Of a stretch of DNA of 64,000 nucleotides, positions 16,857-24,933 are shown piece after piece. The translations under genes were made by a program, and so were the position numbers. Location: assembly GCF_017303275.1 (NCBI RefSeq), contig NZ_JAFKOJ010000004.1, forward strand, positions 1 through 64,000. The letters run 5' to 3'. Under the pieces are notes generated by a model that worked only from the letters and a program-made list of their open reading frames with translations, was not told where the DNA came from and searched no databases. This DNA is from Bacillus sp. NTK034. GTDB taxonomy: Bacteria > Bacillota > Bacilli > Bacillales > Cytobacillaceae. Each line of letters starts with the position of its first letter. Position 1 is the first letter of the stretch.

Positions 16857-17405
16857 TTGAAGGTTGAATATAAATTAACCGGTGCCGGCTGGGCTGAATG
16901 CGAAATAACACTTAATGGTAAGGCGTATAAATTTTCTGCAGGTTACCTTACGAATGCTTTTGGCGACATACTCCAGGCATTATTAGATATTAACCCTTTA
17001 TATTCTGATGAGATTTATAAGGAGGAGGGGGCAAGCTTTTCCTGGGATGCTGAACCAATCGAAACAGATTGGCATGTTAAATACCTGGGTGATGATAAAA
17101 TGCAAATAGCCATTTCAGAGTATGAAGATAGTCAACATCCTTTGGCAGAATTAAATCTTGAATGTTCCTACGACGCTTTTCTGCAACAATGGATAAAAAC
17201 TGCAGAAAATATCCTATTAGAATATGGAATTGTGGGATATAAGAGGTTGTGGATGGAACATGAATTTCCTTTAAGTATTTACCTGCAATTAAAATACTAT
17301 CTGCAACACAAAACCGAGTTTCCTGTTATTAAAGAAACTACTGATGATATAGAAATATTAAAAAGTAATATTGAAATGGAATTAAATTATCTAAAAAAGA
17401 ATTAA
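16857..17405 (+). CDS. Hypothetical cytoplasmic protein
   Basis: A 182-residue soluble, acidic protein (MKVEYKLTGAGWAECEI ... KTDWHVKYLGDD-type strands, then a helical C-terminus with YDAFLQQWIKTAENILLEYG). I do not recognise a family. The beta-rich N-terminus and helical C-terminus are typical of small polymorphic-toxin immunity proteins, but no toxin gene is adjacent. TTG start with TTGGAGGT 6 bases upstream; an intrinsic terminator follows. Confidence 0.65.
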   Translation: MKVEYKLTGAGWAECEITLNGKAYKFSAGYLTNAFGDILQALLDINPLYSDEIYKEEGASFSWDAEPIETDWHVKYLGDDKMQIAISEYEDSQHPLAELNLECSYDAFLQQWIKTAENILLEYGIVGYKRLWMEHEFPLSIYLQLKYYLQHKTEFPVIKETTDDIEILKSNIEMELNYLKKN

Positions 17406-17433
17406 TGATATCACTATAAGATATTCAACCTCC

Positions 17434-17460
17434 GCAGCTGCCATTTTGGCGGCTTTTTTG
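17434..17460 (+). terminator. Intrinsic terminator
   Basis: AGCTGCC-ATTTT-GGCGGCT stem followed by TTTTTT after the hypothetical gene. Confidence 0.85.
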
Positions 17461-17697
17461 ATTTATTTAATAATAAATAATTTATTTATAATGGAAGTCA
17501 ATGGATATATTTCAATACATTTTCTTGGTAGAGTAAGGCACAAATTAAAATAGATTTTCAGTTAAATTCATTCTTTAAGGAAAATACCAGAAAAAGAATT
17601 ATTAGTTCTATACTACCATTTTATTGGAAATGAATATAGGTATATTCCAATTTTTGTTATACTTAGCATAGTTTTTAATTTGAAAGGAGAAAGTATC

Positions 17698-18486
17698 TTG
17701 CTTAAAAAAATTCTCTCTATATTTCTAGTATCCCTGTTAGCATTCAGCTCATTCAATGTAGTAAAAAGCGAAGCAGCATCAGCACCTATTGGAGTGAAAT
17801 GGGGGAATTCCATTCTAATTCCTGGCCAGATTGGAAAGGTGACCATTCTCCAGGATACAAACTTATACCAGCTAAATTCCAATGGAGAGCTTACAGTATC
17901 CCGTAAGCTATTAAAAGGGAATGAGTACCGGGTATATTCTTATCTCAGCAGTCACGGCGGTCTTTATGGTGTAGGAGGAGGAATGTATGTTAAAAAGTCT
18001 CCTGCACAGGTGAAATATGAAACTCCTTCAACCACAAAGAAACGCCAAATTCAAAGAATCCTGTTTTTTGACCAGCAATTATTAACCCTTGCTGAGCAGG
18101 GAATTCTTAAGGGGCAGCCTATTGCTGCGGACGGCATACATGATATTAAGGAAGTCTATGAGCATTTTAAGAAGATCGGAAACACAGTCCCTAAGCTGGA
18201 GAGCACCCATTCTGGAAGCCTTGCTCATACCTTTAAGATGTATACGTATTATACCTATTACCCTCATGACAATAATGTACAGGTGATCGACTGGAACGAC
18301 GATAATTTTGTTCCAATTACTCCTTATGTTATTCGAGAACTTCTTGGGAAGCCGGAATCGGAAGGAAAGAGTGAAATAAATGGAAAGTGGATTATGAGAT
18401 ACAAAGCAGGAACTTATAATTTATATGTTGGCTTTAGAGGCGATAATGGTTCACAGCTTGATTACCTTCGATTAAAGAAGTATTAA
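17698..18486 (+). CDS. Secreted GQIG/TPS-domain protein with DUF4309-like tail (copy A)
   Basis: A 262-residue exported protein: signal peptide (cleaved after KSEAA, about residue 27), then the shared domain at about 29-121 with APIGVKWGNSILI, GQIGKVTI (43-50), YRVYSY (77-82), VGGGMYVKK (92-100) and YETPSTTKK (107-115). The tail (about 125-262) is nearly collinear with those of the genes at 26183 and 28105: GILKGQPIA, a WNDD motif, TPYVIRELLGKPESEG and MRYKAGTYNLYVGF. This tail resembles the YjgB-type DUF4309 domain (tentative). TTG start with GAAAGGAGA 7 bases upstream. Role unknown; presumably at the wall surface. Confidence 0.8.
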   Translation: MLKKILSIFLVSLLAFSSFNVVKSEAASAPIGVKWGNSILIPGQIGKVTILQDTNLYQLNSNGELTVSRKLLKGNEYRVYSYLSSHGGLYGVGGGMYVKKSPAQVKYETPSTTKKRQIQRILFFDQQLLTLAEQGILKGQPIAADGIHDIKEVYEHFKKIGNTVPKLESTHSGSLAHTFKMYTYYTYYPHDNNVQVIDWNDDNFVPITPYVIRELLGKPESEGKSEINGKWIMRYKAGTYNLYVGFRGDNGSQLDYLRLKKY

Positions 18487-18562
18487 CCCAAATTGAAGGC
18501 CATGAGCCAATTAAGTAATGTGTAACATGATTATATTTAATGTTGAAAAGAGAGGTACAACC

Positions 18563-18961
18563 TTGAAACGTTTGATGATTTTCTTATTCCTGCTTTTAGC
18601 ACTTTCCGGCTGCACTCAAAAAAGCGAAGAAGGAATTCGAACTGAAATATACACAGCAGGAACAACCTATTTAAAATCCATGCAGAAAAGCGTGGAAGAG
18701 CTGGACAAATCTCCATCAAAAGGTGTTGTATCAAATTCAGATCACTTTAAGGAAGTATGTACAAAAAAATTTGATTACAGTAAGCTCTCAAAAAAAGAAA
18801 CAAAGTTTATTGATAGTATTGGAGATTTAAGAATAGCTTACGAACACGTGGTAGACAGCCGCAATTCTAAATATAAAGACAGTTTCAATGAAGAAGCAGC
18901 ATTAGGCGAATTTAATAGTTTGTCACAAAAATTTGTAAATAATTATAAAGTAGATAAATAG
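18563..18961 (+). CDS. Small lipoprotein of unknown function
   Basis: A 132-residue lipoprotein with a signal peptide ending in lipobox LSGC (Cys about residue 17) and a helical mature part (IYTAGTTYLKSMQKSVEELDKSP ... FNSLSQKFVNNYKVDK). The start is TTG 18563 with AGAGGT 7 bases upstream. It follows copy A by 76 bases and ends in a terminator at 18997, so the two may be co-transcribed. No family recognised. Confidence 0.7.
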   Translation: MKRLMIFLFLLLALSGCTQKSEEGIRTEIYTAGTTYLKSMQKSVEELDKSPSKGVVSNSDHFKEVCTKKFDYSKLSKKETKFIDSIGDLRIAYEHVVDSRNSKYKDSFNEEAALGEFNSLSQKFVNNYKVDK

Positions 18962-18996
18962 AGTAATTTTAATGCGTGTTAAAGTAAAGGTCCAGC

Positions 18997-19025
18997 AGAG
19001 CTGCCGCTTTCGGCAGCTTTTTCTT
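18997..19025 (+). terminator. Intrinsic terminator
   Basis: AGCTGCCG-CTTT-CGGCAGCT stem followed by TTTTTC. Confidence 0.9.
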
Positions 19026-19060
19026 ATTTGTAAAATTGTTGTAATAATTTATGAGAGGTT

Positions 19061-19087
19061 TGAACCCCCTCAATTACTTGGAACGTC
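19061..19087 (+). promoter_or_regulatory. Candidate ECF-type autoregulated promoter
   Basis: TGAACC (19061-19066) and CGTC (19084-19087) are separated by 17 bases, resembling the TGAAAC-N16/17-CGT(A/C) promoters of the Bacillus sigma-W/sigma-V group. It ends about 25 bases before the sigma gene, as expected for self-activation. Assignment is by pattern only. Confidence 0.55.
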
Positions 19088-19111
19088 TAAAAACTAGAAA
19101 GGGGGATACAA

Positions 19112-19645
19112 TTGAACCATCTGCAGGAAATTACAGGGGATCCTGATATAGTAATGACTTATATTATGAAGCAGTATGGCACAGAGCTTTCTGTTTTAGC
19201 TTATTCCTATATTAGAGATTTAGAAGCCTCGAAAGACATCGTACAAAACGTATTTATCAAGTGCTATACACATCTGGATACATTTGAAGGGCGCTCATCT
19301 ATTAAAACCTGGCTTTATAGAATTACCATTAATCAATGTAAGGATTATTTGAGATCTCACTATTTAAAGAGGATATTTTTATTCGGCCAAATAAAAGAAG
19401 AGGTAACAAAGCAATCCCCTGAGACTATTACTTTACAGAAGTTAGATGAGGAACAGGTTATTAATCATATGATGACTCTAAGCAAAAAGTATCGGGAGGT
19501 TTTGGTCCTCAGGTTCATTCATTCTCTCGAAGTCAGGGAAATAGCAGAAGTATTAAATATACCGGCAGAAACAGTAAAGACCAGGATTCGCAGAGGGAAA
19601 AACCTGCTAAAGCCTATATTAAAGGAGGAATTTCTGTATGAATAG
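19112..19645 (+). CDS. ECF-family RNA polymerase sigma factor
   Basis: A 177-residue extracytoplasmic-function sigma factor. Region 2 is at about residues 20-90 (YSYIRDLEASKDIVQNVFIKCYTHLDTFEGRSSIKTWLYRITINQCKDYLRS). Region 4 is at about 120-170 (LSKKYREVLVLRFIHSLEVREIAEVLNIPAETVKTRIRRGKNLL). It would direct transcription of a surface-stress regulon. TTG start with GAAAGGGGGAT before it. Its last 8 bases overlap the start of the anti-sigma gene. It sits in the middle of a run of exported-protein genes. Confidence 0.95.
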   Translation: MNHLQEITGDPDIVMTYIMKQYGTELSVLAYSYIRDLEASKDIVQNVFIKCYTHLDTFEGRSSIKTWLYRITINQCKDYLRSHYLKRIFLFGQIKEEVTKQSPETITLQKLDEEQVINHMMTLSKKYREVLVLRFIHSLEVREIAEVLNIPAETVKTRIRRGKNLLKPILKEEFLYE

Positions 19646-20963
19646 AAAAAAATCCTTAAAACAGGCCTTTATTAATAAGTATGGGGAGGACCTGCATTTT
19701 TCTGATGAGGATATGCAGCTGGTATTGAACAAAGTTCATAGTAAAAAAGTTGAACAGCCTAAAAGGAAATTTAATATGGGCCCTGTTTTAATGTTGATCC
19801 TTGCACCATTGATTATGATGATTCTTATTTTAAGTTCGGATCACTTGTTGACCGATTCAAAGGATGCTTCAAAGGAATCAGAGCCTGCAGCGGAATCGGA
19901 TAGGGATTTATTTGGAGATGCAGGGATTCAAACTATCATAAAGAATGACCTTTTTACTGAAATTAATCAAACCGTGGAGAAGAACGGAGTGGCTTTTACC
20001 ATCCATGAAGTTATGTATGATGGAACCCGTCTGGCCCTTGTATATTCCATGGATAAAGAAGAAAGCAATCAGGAAGGAAGTACACACCCCGAGTTTCCTT
20101 TCTTTAAGTTGTCGATAGATGGAGAGCCTTTTATTGATTACTCCGAAAGCACGTCCTATGCTGGTGAAAAAAATAAGCTTCTTCAGGAGTTCCACACATA
20201 TACAGATATGCCAGATCAGTTTCAATTGAGCATAGATATTTTGCGCCTGGGAGAAATAGAAGGTCCCTGGAGCTTTCAATTTCCTATAGAAAAAATCAAA
20301 GAGAAATATCATGCTTCACCAGGTAAATCAACTGCAAATGGTGATACAAGTTTGACTCTTAATGAACTGTCCTTTTCCGCAAGTGCCACAAATTTAAGCA
20401 TTGATATGAGCGAACCAATTGAAGAGCAAAGAAAAAGAGCAGGCACTTACATTTTTGAAGTTAGGGATAATAAGGGGAATTCAATAGCTCATATGACTTC
20501 CGGTGCTACAGGTGGAGGAGACAGAGACGGGAAATTTGTTGAGAATTTCAATGAGTATTTTGAACCCGTTGATAAGCTGCCAAAATCCATTACGATTACT
20601 CCTTACCTGGAAAAAAGGGAAGAAATGAATTATGTTACAATGCCCCTTAATCAGGAATTGCCTATTTATCTGGAACAAGATCAGTTTGGCGGAATTATGA
20701 TTAAGGAAGTGGAGCAAAAGCAGGGGGAAATATGGATTTATTATGAAGGTGAGGGCGTGTCAGAGAGCTTTCGAAGTTGGGTGGTTCTAGAGGAGAAAGG
20801 ATCGAAAGCTCCAATAGAACGTATTAATAACTACGAAAAGACCGCAGAAGGGTATATTGCCAAGTTTAAAACCTCAATTCCTTTAGAAAGTTTAATAGTC
20901 AGTACAGCAAAGAGGAATATCACAAAGCTGGAGGGATTGGAGTTAAATGTAGATATCAAATAA
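19638..20963 (+). CDS. Anti-sigma factor, DUF4179 domain protein
   Basis: A 441-residue transmembrane protein. The short cytoplasmic N-terminus (about 1-50, KQAFINKYGEDLHFSDEDMQLVLNKV) would hold the sigma factor. One membrane helix lies at about 51-68 (LMLILAPLIMMILILSS). The large extracellular part starts with a DUF4179 domain (NQTVEKNGVAFTIHEVMYDGTRLALVYSM) and continues with Ig-like or DUF5643-type strands. Bacillus ECF sigma factors are often paired with such proteins, and the overlap with the sigma gene supports that role. What it senses is unknown. Confidence 0.88.
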   Translation: MNRKKSLKQAFINKYGEDLHFSDEDMQLVLNKVHSKKVEQPKRKFNMGPVLMLILAPLIMMILILSSDHLLTDSKDASKESEPAAESDRDLFGDAGIQTIIKNDLFTEINQTVEKNGVAFTIHEVMYDGTRLALVYSMDKEESNQEGSTHPEFPFFKLSIDGEPFIDYSESTSYAGEKNKLLQEFHTYTDMPDQFQLSIDILRLGEIEGPWSFQFPIEKIKEKYHASPGKSTANGDTSLTLNELSFSASATNLSIDMSEPIEEQRKRAGTYIFEVRDNKGNSIAHMTSGATGGGDRDGKFVENFNEYFEPVDKLPKSITITPYLEKREEMNYVTMPLNQELPIYLEQDQFGGIMIKEVEQKQGEIWIYYEGEGVSESFRSWVVLEEKGSKAPIERINNYEKTAEGYIAKFKTSIPLESLIVSTAKRNITKLEGLELNVDIK

Positions 20964-21041
20964 TTATTATGAAAAGATGATTAGGTATTCTAATACTCTA
21001 TAACAATAAAATGATAGTGTTAATTTGGGAGGCGATTCAAA

Positions 21042-21440
21042 ATGAAATTTAAATTACTTTTAGCAGCTCTATTGTCAGTGGTTACGCTTACCCTTTCAAC
21101 TGGGAATGCTGAAGCTGCACCCACAAAGGTCTGGTGGGATGGAACAGAATTGAAAAAGGGACAAATAGGTCGAGTGACAATGCTGAAAACAGGTTTCTCT
21201 ATCTTTAAATTAGAAGATGGGAATATGGTTCCAGCCCGTTATGTGAAAAAGGGTGAAGTATTCCGCGTTTATGGCATCTACCGTGATGACTACACAACGA
21301 ATTATGCTTTGGGAGCCAACCTGTTTGCTTATAGAAGCAGTCACCGGCTGGATGGCAGCAACGAATATTTTCAAAAGAATTTATTCTATGAGACACCTTC
21401 TAAAGCTAAGCTGGAATTAGTGAGGCAATTAAATAACTAG
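21042..21440 (+). CDS. Secreted single-domain GQIG/TPS protein (copy B)
   Basis: A 132-residue exported protein that is little more than a signal peptide (cleaved after AEA, about residue 25) and one copy of the shared domain: KVWWDGTELKKGQIGRVTML, GEVFRVYGIY and FYETPSKAKLELV. The VGGG loop is replaced by ALGANLFAYRSSHRLDGSNEYFQ, a longer variant, which makes this the most divergent full-length copy. As a stand-alone unit it shows the domain can fold without an enzymatic partner. GGGAGGCGA precedes its ATG. It follows the anti-sigma gene by 78 bases. Confidence 0.78.
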   Translation: MKFKLLLAALLSVVTLTLSTGNAEAAPTKVWWDGTELKKGQIGRVTMLKTGFSIFKLEDGNMVPARYVKKGEVFRVYGIYRDDYTTNYALGANLFAYRSSHRLDGSNEYFQKNLFYETPSKAKLELVRQLNN

Positions 21441-21443
21441 ATT

Positions 21444-21470
21444 AATAGCCAGCTGCTTAGCTGGCTATTT
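21444..21470 (+). terminator. Intrinsic terminator
   Basis: AATAGCCAGCT-GCTT-AGCTGGCTATT perfect stem followed by TTAG; closes copy B and possibly the sigma/anti-sigma unit. Confidence 0.75.
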
Positions 21471-21675
21471 TAGTGCAGCAGAGTATCTTTTTTTATGATA
21501 TTGACAGGCTTATAGGTGTAAACAACTTTTTAGTTGTAAGTTTTTATAACACTCAAGCCGGTGGCATTACCCATATTATTCTGCATTCTCCTGATCCATA
21601 AATCCTATTTTTGTGTTAATTATTTACATTATTATTATATAATTCAATTATACTGATAAAGGAGGAGTTTTGTTT

Positions 21676-23913
21676 ATGAAGAAAGTACTATTCTCTGTTT
21701 TTGCTGTAATCCTATTTCTTGCTGCATCCCATCAACCGGCAAGTGCAGGGGGAGAATGCAATGCCTACAGAGAAGCCACAAAGATATGGTGGGATGGCGT
21801 GGAACTGAAAAAGGGCCAAATCGGAAGGCTGAATATCGAGAAGGATACACCCTTATTCAAGTTGGATGGCAATAAGAGAATCACTTCAAGAACTCTGAAA
21901 AAAGGGGAGTTCTACCGGATATATGCCTTTAAGCCAGGATTGCTGAGCGTCGGAGGCGGCTACTATGTGGACCGTGATGCGCGGGTCACCTATAAAACGC
22001 CAAGCAAGGCTAAATTAAATGGAGCAGAATGCATACATAACCGTTTTGAAAACCTGGGTTCGCAAATACATAATACAATTGCCATTACTGGTGCAGCCGG
22101 CTATGCGCCGGATGGGACAGCTCTCATGTATGTGCTGCTGCAGGGGGAGCCGGCCAAGTTTGTGGCGATCGATATCGTTAAAAATAAAGTTTGGGATGAA
22201 AAGACGTTAAATGGTGCTACCAGTGCATGGGCTGTCTCTGTAGACAGTGAGGGGAACGTCTGGATCGGCGGAACACCAAATGGACACTTATACCAATATA
22301 TCCCTAAGACAAAATCCCTGACAGATAAGGGAAAGGCAACCGCAAACGGGACATCCATTCATGACCTCGAAGCAACAGGTGCAGGTACTGTTTTTGGCAG
22401 CACCTCCCCAAATGGAAGCGTGTTTAAATATGAAGCCGGCAACGGATTCACAGATCTGGGACAGGTTTTATCCGGAAAAACATTAGCGAGAAGCCTGGCG
22501 TATAACGAAGATACGAATACACTATTTGCGGGAGTCGGCGCAAAAGCCCAGCTGGTGGCATGGAATCTAACCACAAATAAAAAGCAGAGCATCCTTCCGG
22601 ATAAGTTCCAGGGTGAAACATCTGTTTACGATTTAGATGAAGAAAATGGCCTGCTTTTTGCCAAACTGGAGCCGAGCAAAAAGATCCTGGTGTTTGACAG
22701 CCGCACCTATGCTTTTAAGGAGGAACTTCCTGCGAGCTCCCGAGGAGTTTCACAGGTTAGTGCGGATAAGAACTCTGTCTACTATTCACATGGCTATGTT
22801 CTTCGCAAGTATAACCTGAGCAGCGGTGAAACAAGCAGACTACCGGGAACACTCAAAGGAACCGAAGCTGTTTCGATTGATTTGATCGATTTGAAGCATA
22901 AAGATTACCCGGGCGACTCAGTGGTTGGCCTTTTAGGTAATTCAGGCACTTATTTATTGTACAATCCAGCTAAGAATGAACTGCAGGTGAATAAACTGAA
23001 ACTGCCAAATCAGTCCATTCCGATCTACAATATAGAGCGGGGACCCCGGGGACAGATAATCTCAAATGGTTTTGTCTCAGGGCAGGTAAGTGCATACAAT
23101 CCGCAGACGAAGGCAACAAAAGAACTTTTAAAAGTAGGCCAGGCTGAATCGATGGCAACCTTAAATGACAAGCTTTATCTGGGGGTTTACCCGGGAGCTG
23201 ATCTATATGAATACGATCCATCACAGGCAGTTTCCGGCGGAAAGCTGCTTCCGCTCTTTAGTATAGGCAACGGGCAGGATCGCATTGTGGCTATGGCGGC
23301 TGATGAAACAACTAAGAGCCTGTTCATGGGAACACATCCGAAAAACGGCGAAATAGGCGGAGCTTTAGGTGTATACAATCCGGCTTCCAAAAGCAAAACA
23401 ATCCGGAGGAATATAGTTCCTGAGCAAAGTGTTGTATCCCTGGCGTCAAGCGGCGGCTATATTTACGGAGGAACTACTATTTTCAGCAATGGCAAAAATG
23501 AATCACAGAAAACAGCTGTTTTCTTCCGTTTAAACAGCAAGAATCCAAAGGGAAAAATCGAACAAATACCGCTTCCTTTAACAAAGCCAAGAATGATTCA
23601 TAGCCTGGCTGCTGCTCCTGATGGCACGATTTGGGGATTATCGGACGGAAACTTGTTTGCTTACGACCCAAAGACGAAAAAAACAAAAACAATGAACATC
23701 ACCCCAGCCACGAGCGGCAGATTCAAAAATGGAACACTTGTGATTGGCAAAGATGGCATGGTATATGGGACTGTCGAGGAGAAACTGTTTTTGGTGAATC
23801 CGAAGACAATGAAAAAGATCATCTATCCGGGTGTTGCAGCTTCCGACATTACAATGGATAACATCGGGAATGTTTATTTTAAAAATGGGGCGGATTTGTG
23901 GATGTTTAGGTGA
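21676..23913 (+). CDS. Secreted GQIG/TPS-domain protein with beta-propeller (copy C)
   Basis: A 745-residue exported protein. The signal peptide ends near ASAGG (about 24). The shared domain spans about 31-113: KIWWDGVELKKGQIGRLNI, FYRIYAFKPGLLSVGGGYYVDRD and TYKTPSKAKL. The remaining 620 residues are a chain of four-stranded blades, with repeated motifs such as TSAWAVSVDSEGNVWIGGTPNGHLYQY, TVFGSTSPNGSVFKYEAGNGFTDLG, GTIWGLSDGNLFAYDPKTKK and GMVYGTVEEKLFLVNPKTMKK. This is a propeller of the PQQ/NHL/SMP-30-like superfamily, commonly a carbohydrate or protein binding or lyase scaffold. ATG 21676 is preferred over TTG 21670 because GGAGGAG lies 8 bases before it. The gene looks visibly richer in G+C than its neighbours. 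Confidence 0.82.
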   Translation: MKKVLFSVFAVILFLAASHQPASAGGECNAYREATKIWWDGVELKKGQIGRLNIEKDTPLFKLDGNKRITSRTLKKGEFYRIYAFKPGLLSVGGGYYVDRDARVTYKTPSKAKLNGAECIHNRFENLGSQIHNTIAITGAAGYAPDGTALMYVLLQGEPAKFVAIDIVKNKVWDEKTLNGATSAWAVSVDSEGNVWIGGTPNGHLYQYIPKTKSLTDKGKATANGTSIHDLEATGAGTVFGSTSPNGSVFKYEAGNGFTDLGQVLSGKTLARSLAYNEDTNTLFAGVGAKAQLVAWNLTTNKKQSILPDKFQGETSVYDLDEENGLLFAKLEPSKKILVFDSRTYAFKEELPASSRGVSQVSADKNSVYYSHGYVLRKYNLSSGETSRLPGTLKGTEAVSIDLIDLKHKDYPGDSVVGLLGNSGTYLLYNPAKNELQVNKLKLPNQSIPIYNIERGPRGQIISNGFVSGQVSAYNPQTKATKELLKVGQAESMATLNDKLYLGVYPGADLYEYDPSQAVSGGKLLPLFSIGNGQDRIVAMAADETTKSLFMGTHPKNGEIGGALGVYNPASKSKTIRRNIVPEQSVVSLASSGGYIYGGTTIFSNGKNESQKTAVFFRLNSKNPKGKIEQIPLPLTKPRMIHSLAAAPDGTIWGLSDGNLFAYDPKTKKTKTMNITPATSGRFKNGTLVIGKDGMVYGTVEEKLFLVNPKTMKKIIYPGVAASDITMDNIGNVYFKNGADLWMFR

Positions 23914-23989
23914 TTGCATTTTAAAGCTGAATTTCAGTGTGCGGTCATTCACGAACGGAGTATCATAATAAACTTGAATTATCTATAGA

Positions 23990-24023
23990 ACAAGGCAGCT
24001 GGTTTATATGCCAGCTGCCTTGT
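23990..24023. terminator. Bidirectional terminator between convergent genes
   Basis: ACAAGGCAGCTGG and CCAGCTGCCTTGT form a perfect 13-base stem with a short AT loop, between the propeller gene and the minus-strand copy D gene. Confidence 0.85.
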
Positions 24024-24031
24024 CTGTGTAC

Positions 24032-24697
24032 CTACTTCACTTTTTTCAGCATAAATTTATAATCTTCATTTCCGTCTAAATGGCCAGTTATGTATCCATT
24101 ATTATATTTTCCGGCTAAATCTACAACTACATAAGATCCTGGCTGCTGTATCCAAGAACCGCCTTTAATTTCGATAGACTTTGTTTTTATATCATACGTG
24201 TTGGATGTTGTAAAAACACCTGAAGGTACTCCGGGGTTTTCGTCAACAGCATAGAAATGGAACTCGCCTGTTCTTCCGTTAAGAACTAATGTAACGCCTG
24301 TCAGTCCCTGCCCGGCTGTATATGTCCCCTGGTAAGTGCCAAAAAGAGGAGCATTTTCTTTTTTCACTTGAGCCAGCTTAGCTTTAGAAGGAGTTTGATA
24401 CCTAACCCGCTTGTCCCGGTCAATATAATATCCGCCGCCGACCCCTAGCATGCCAGGCTTGAAATTATAGATACGGTACGTTTCTCCCGGCAAAAGATTG
24501 CGCTCAAATACTCTCTGATTGCCTTCAAGCTTAAAAAGGATTGTTTCTTCCAGCACAGCCAATCTACCAATTTGACCAAGCTTCAATTCTACTCCATCCC
24601 AGAACACTTTGGCTTCTGCCTTGTTTGCATTCGGGGCAAAAAGACTGAATCCCATTGCTAAGGTGAGTGTAAGTATAATAACTTTCACTTTGTTCAT
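24032..24697 (-). CDS. Secreted GQIG/TPS-domain protein with lipocalin-like tail (copy D)
   Basis: A 221-residue exported protein: signal peptide (cleaved after NKAEA, about residue 29), shared domain (about 30-115) with KVFWDGVELKLGQIGRLAVL, TYRIYNFKPGMLGVGGGYYIDRDKRVRYQTPSKAKL, and a C-terminal barrel-like domain (about 122-221) with GTYQGTYTAGQGLTGVTLVL and GSYVVVDLAGKYNNGYITGHL. The tail resembles a small beta-barrel seen in some Bacillus surface proteins; I cannot name it. GGGAGGAAAACAT precedes the ATG. Together with C and G it forms the WDG-type subset of the family. Confidence 0.78.
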   Translation of the reverse strand: MNKVKVIILTLTLAMGFSLFAPNANKAEAKVFWDGVELKLGQIGRLAVLEETILFKLEGNQRVFERNLLPGETYRIYNFKPGMLGVGGGYYIDRDKRVRYQTPSKAKLAQVKKENAPLFGTYQGTYTAGQGLTGVTLVLNGRTGEFHFYAVDENPGVPSGVFTTSNTYDIKTKSIEIKGGSWIQQPGSYVVVDLAGKYNNGYITGHLDGNEDYKFMLKKVK

Positions 24698-24888
24698 ATG
24701 TTTTCCTCCCTATAAAAATGGTTTTAATTAGTTGATTATACAGTAAAGGGTTTAAATGGTAAATAATTTATTAGTTCTAAATTCCTATTAAAATTTATTT
24801 ATACCTATCTATGACTAAATAACTATTGATAGATAGACAAAGAAGATGCTGAAATAATTACATTTGTCACCAATAATTCTCATATTCT

Positions 24889-24897
24889 GCTATAATA
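24889..24897 (+). promoter_or_regulatory. Extended -10 promoter of the glucosaminidase gene
   Basis: TGCTATAAT is an extended -10 element (TGnTATAAT) about 37 bases before the start codon. A TTGTCA at 24865 is 21 bases upstream, too far for a normal -35 box. Confidence 0.5.
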
Positions 24898-24933
24898 GGA
24901 AAGTAATAATATGTAAATTAAGGAGGATTTTTG

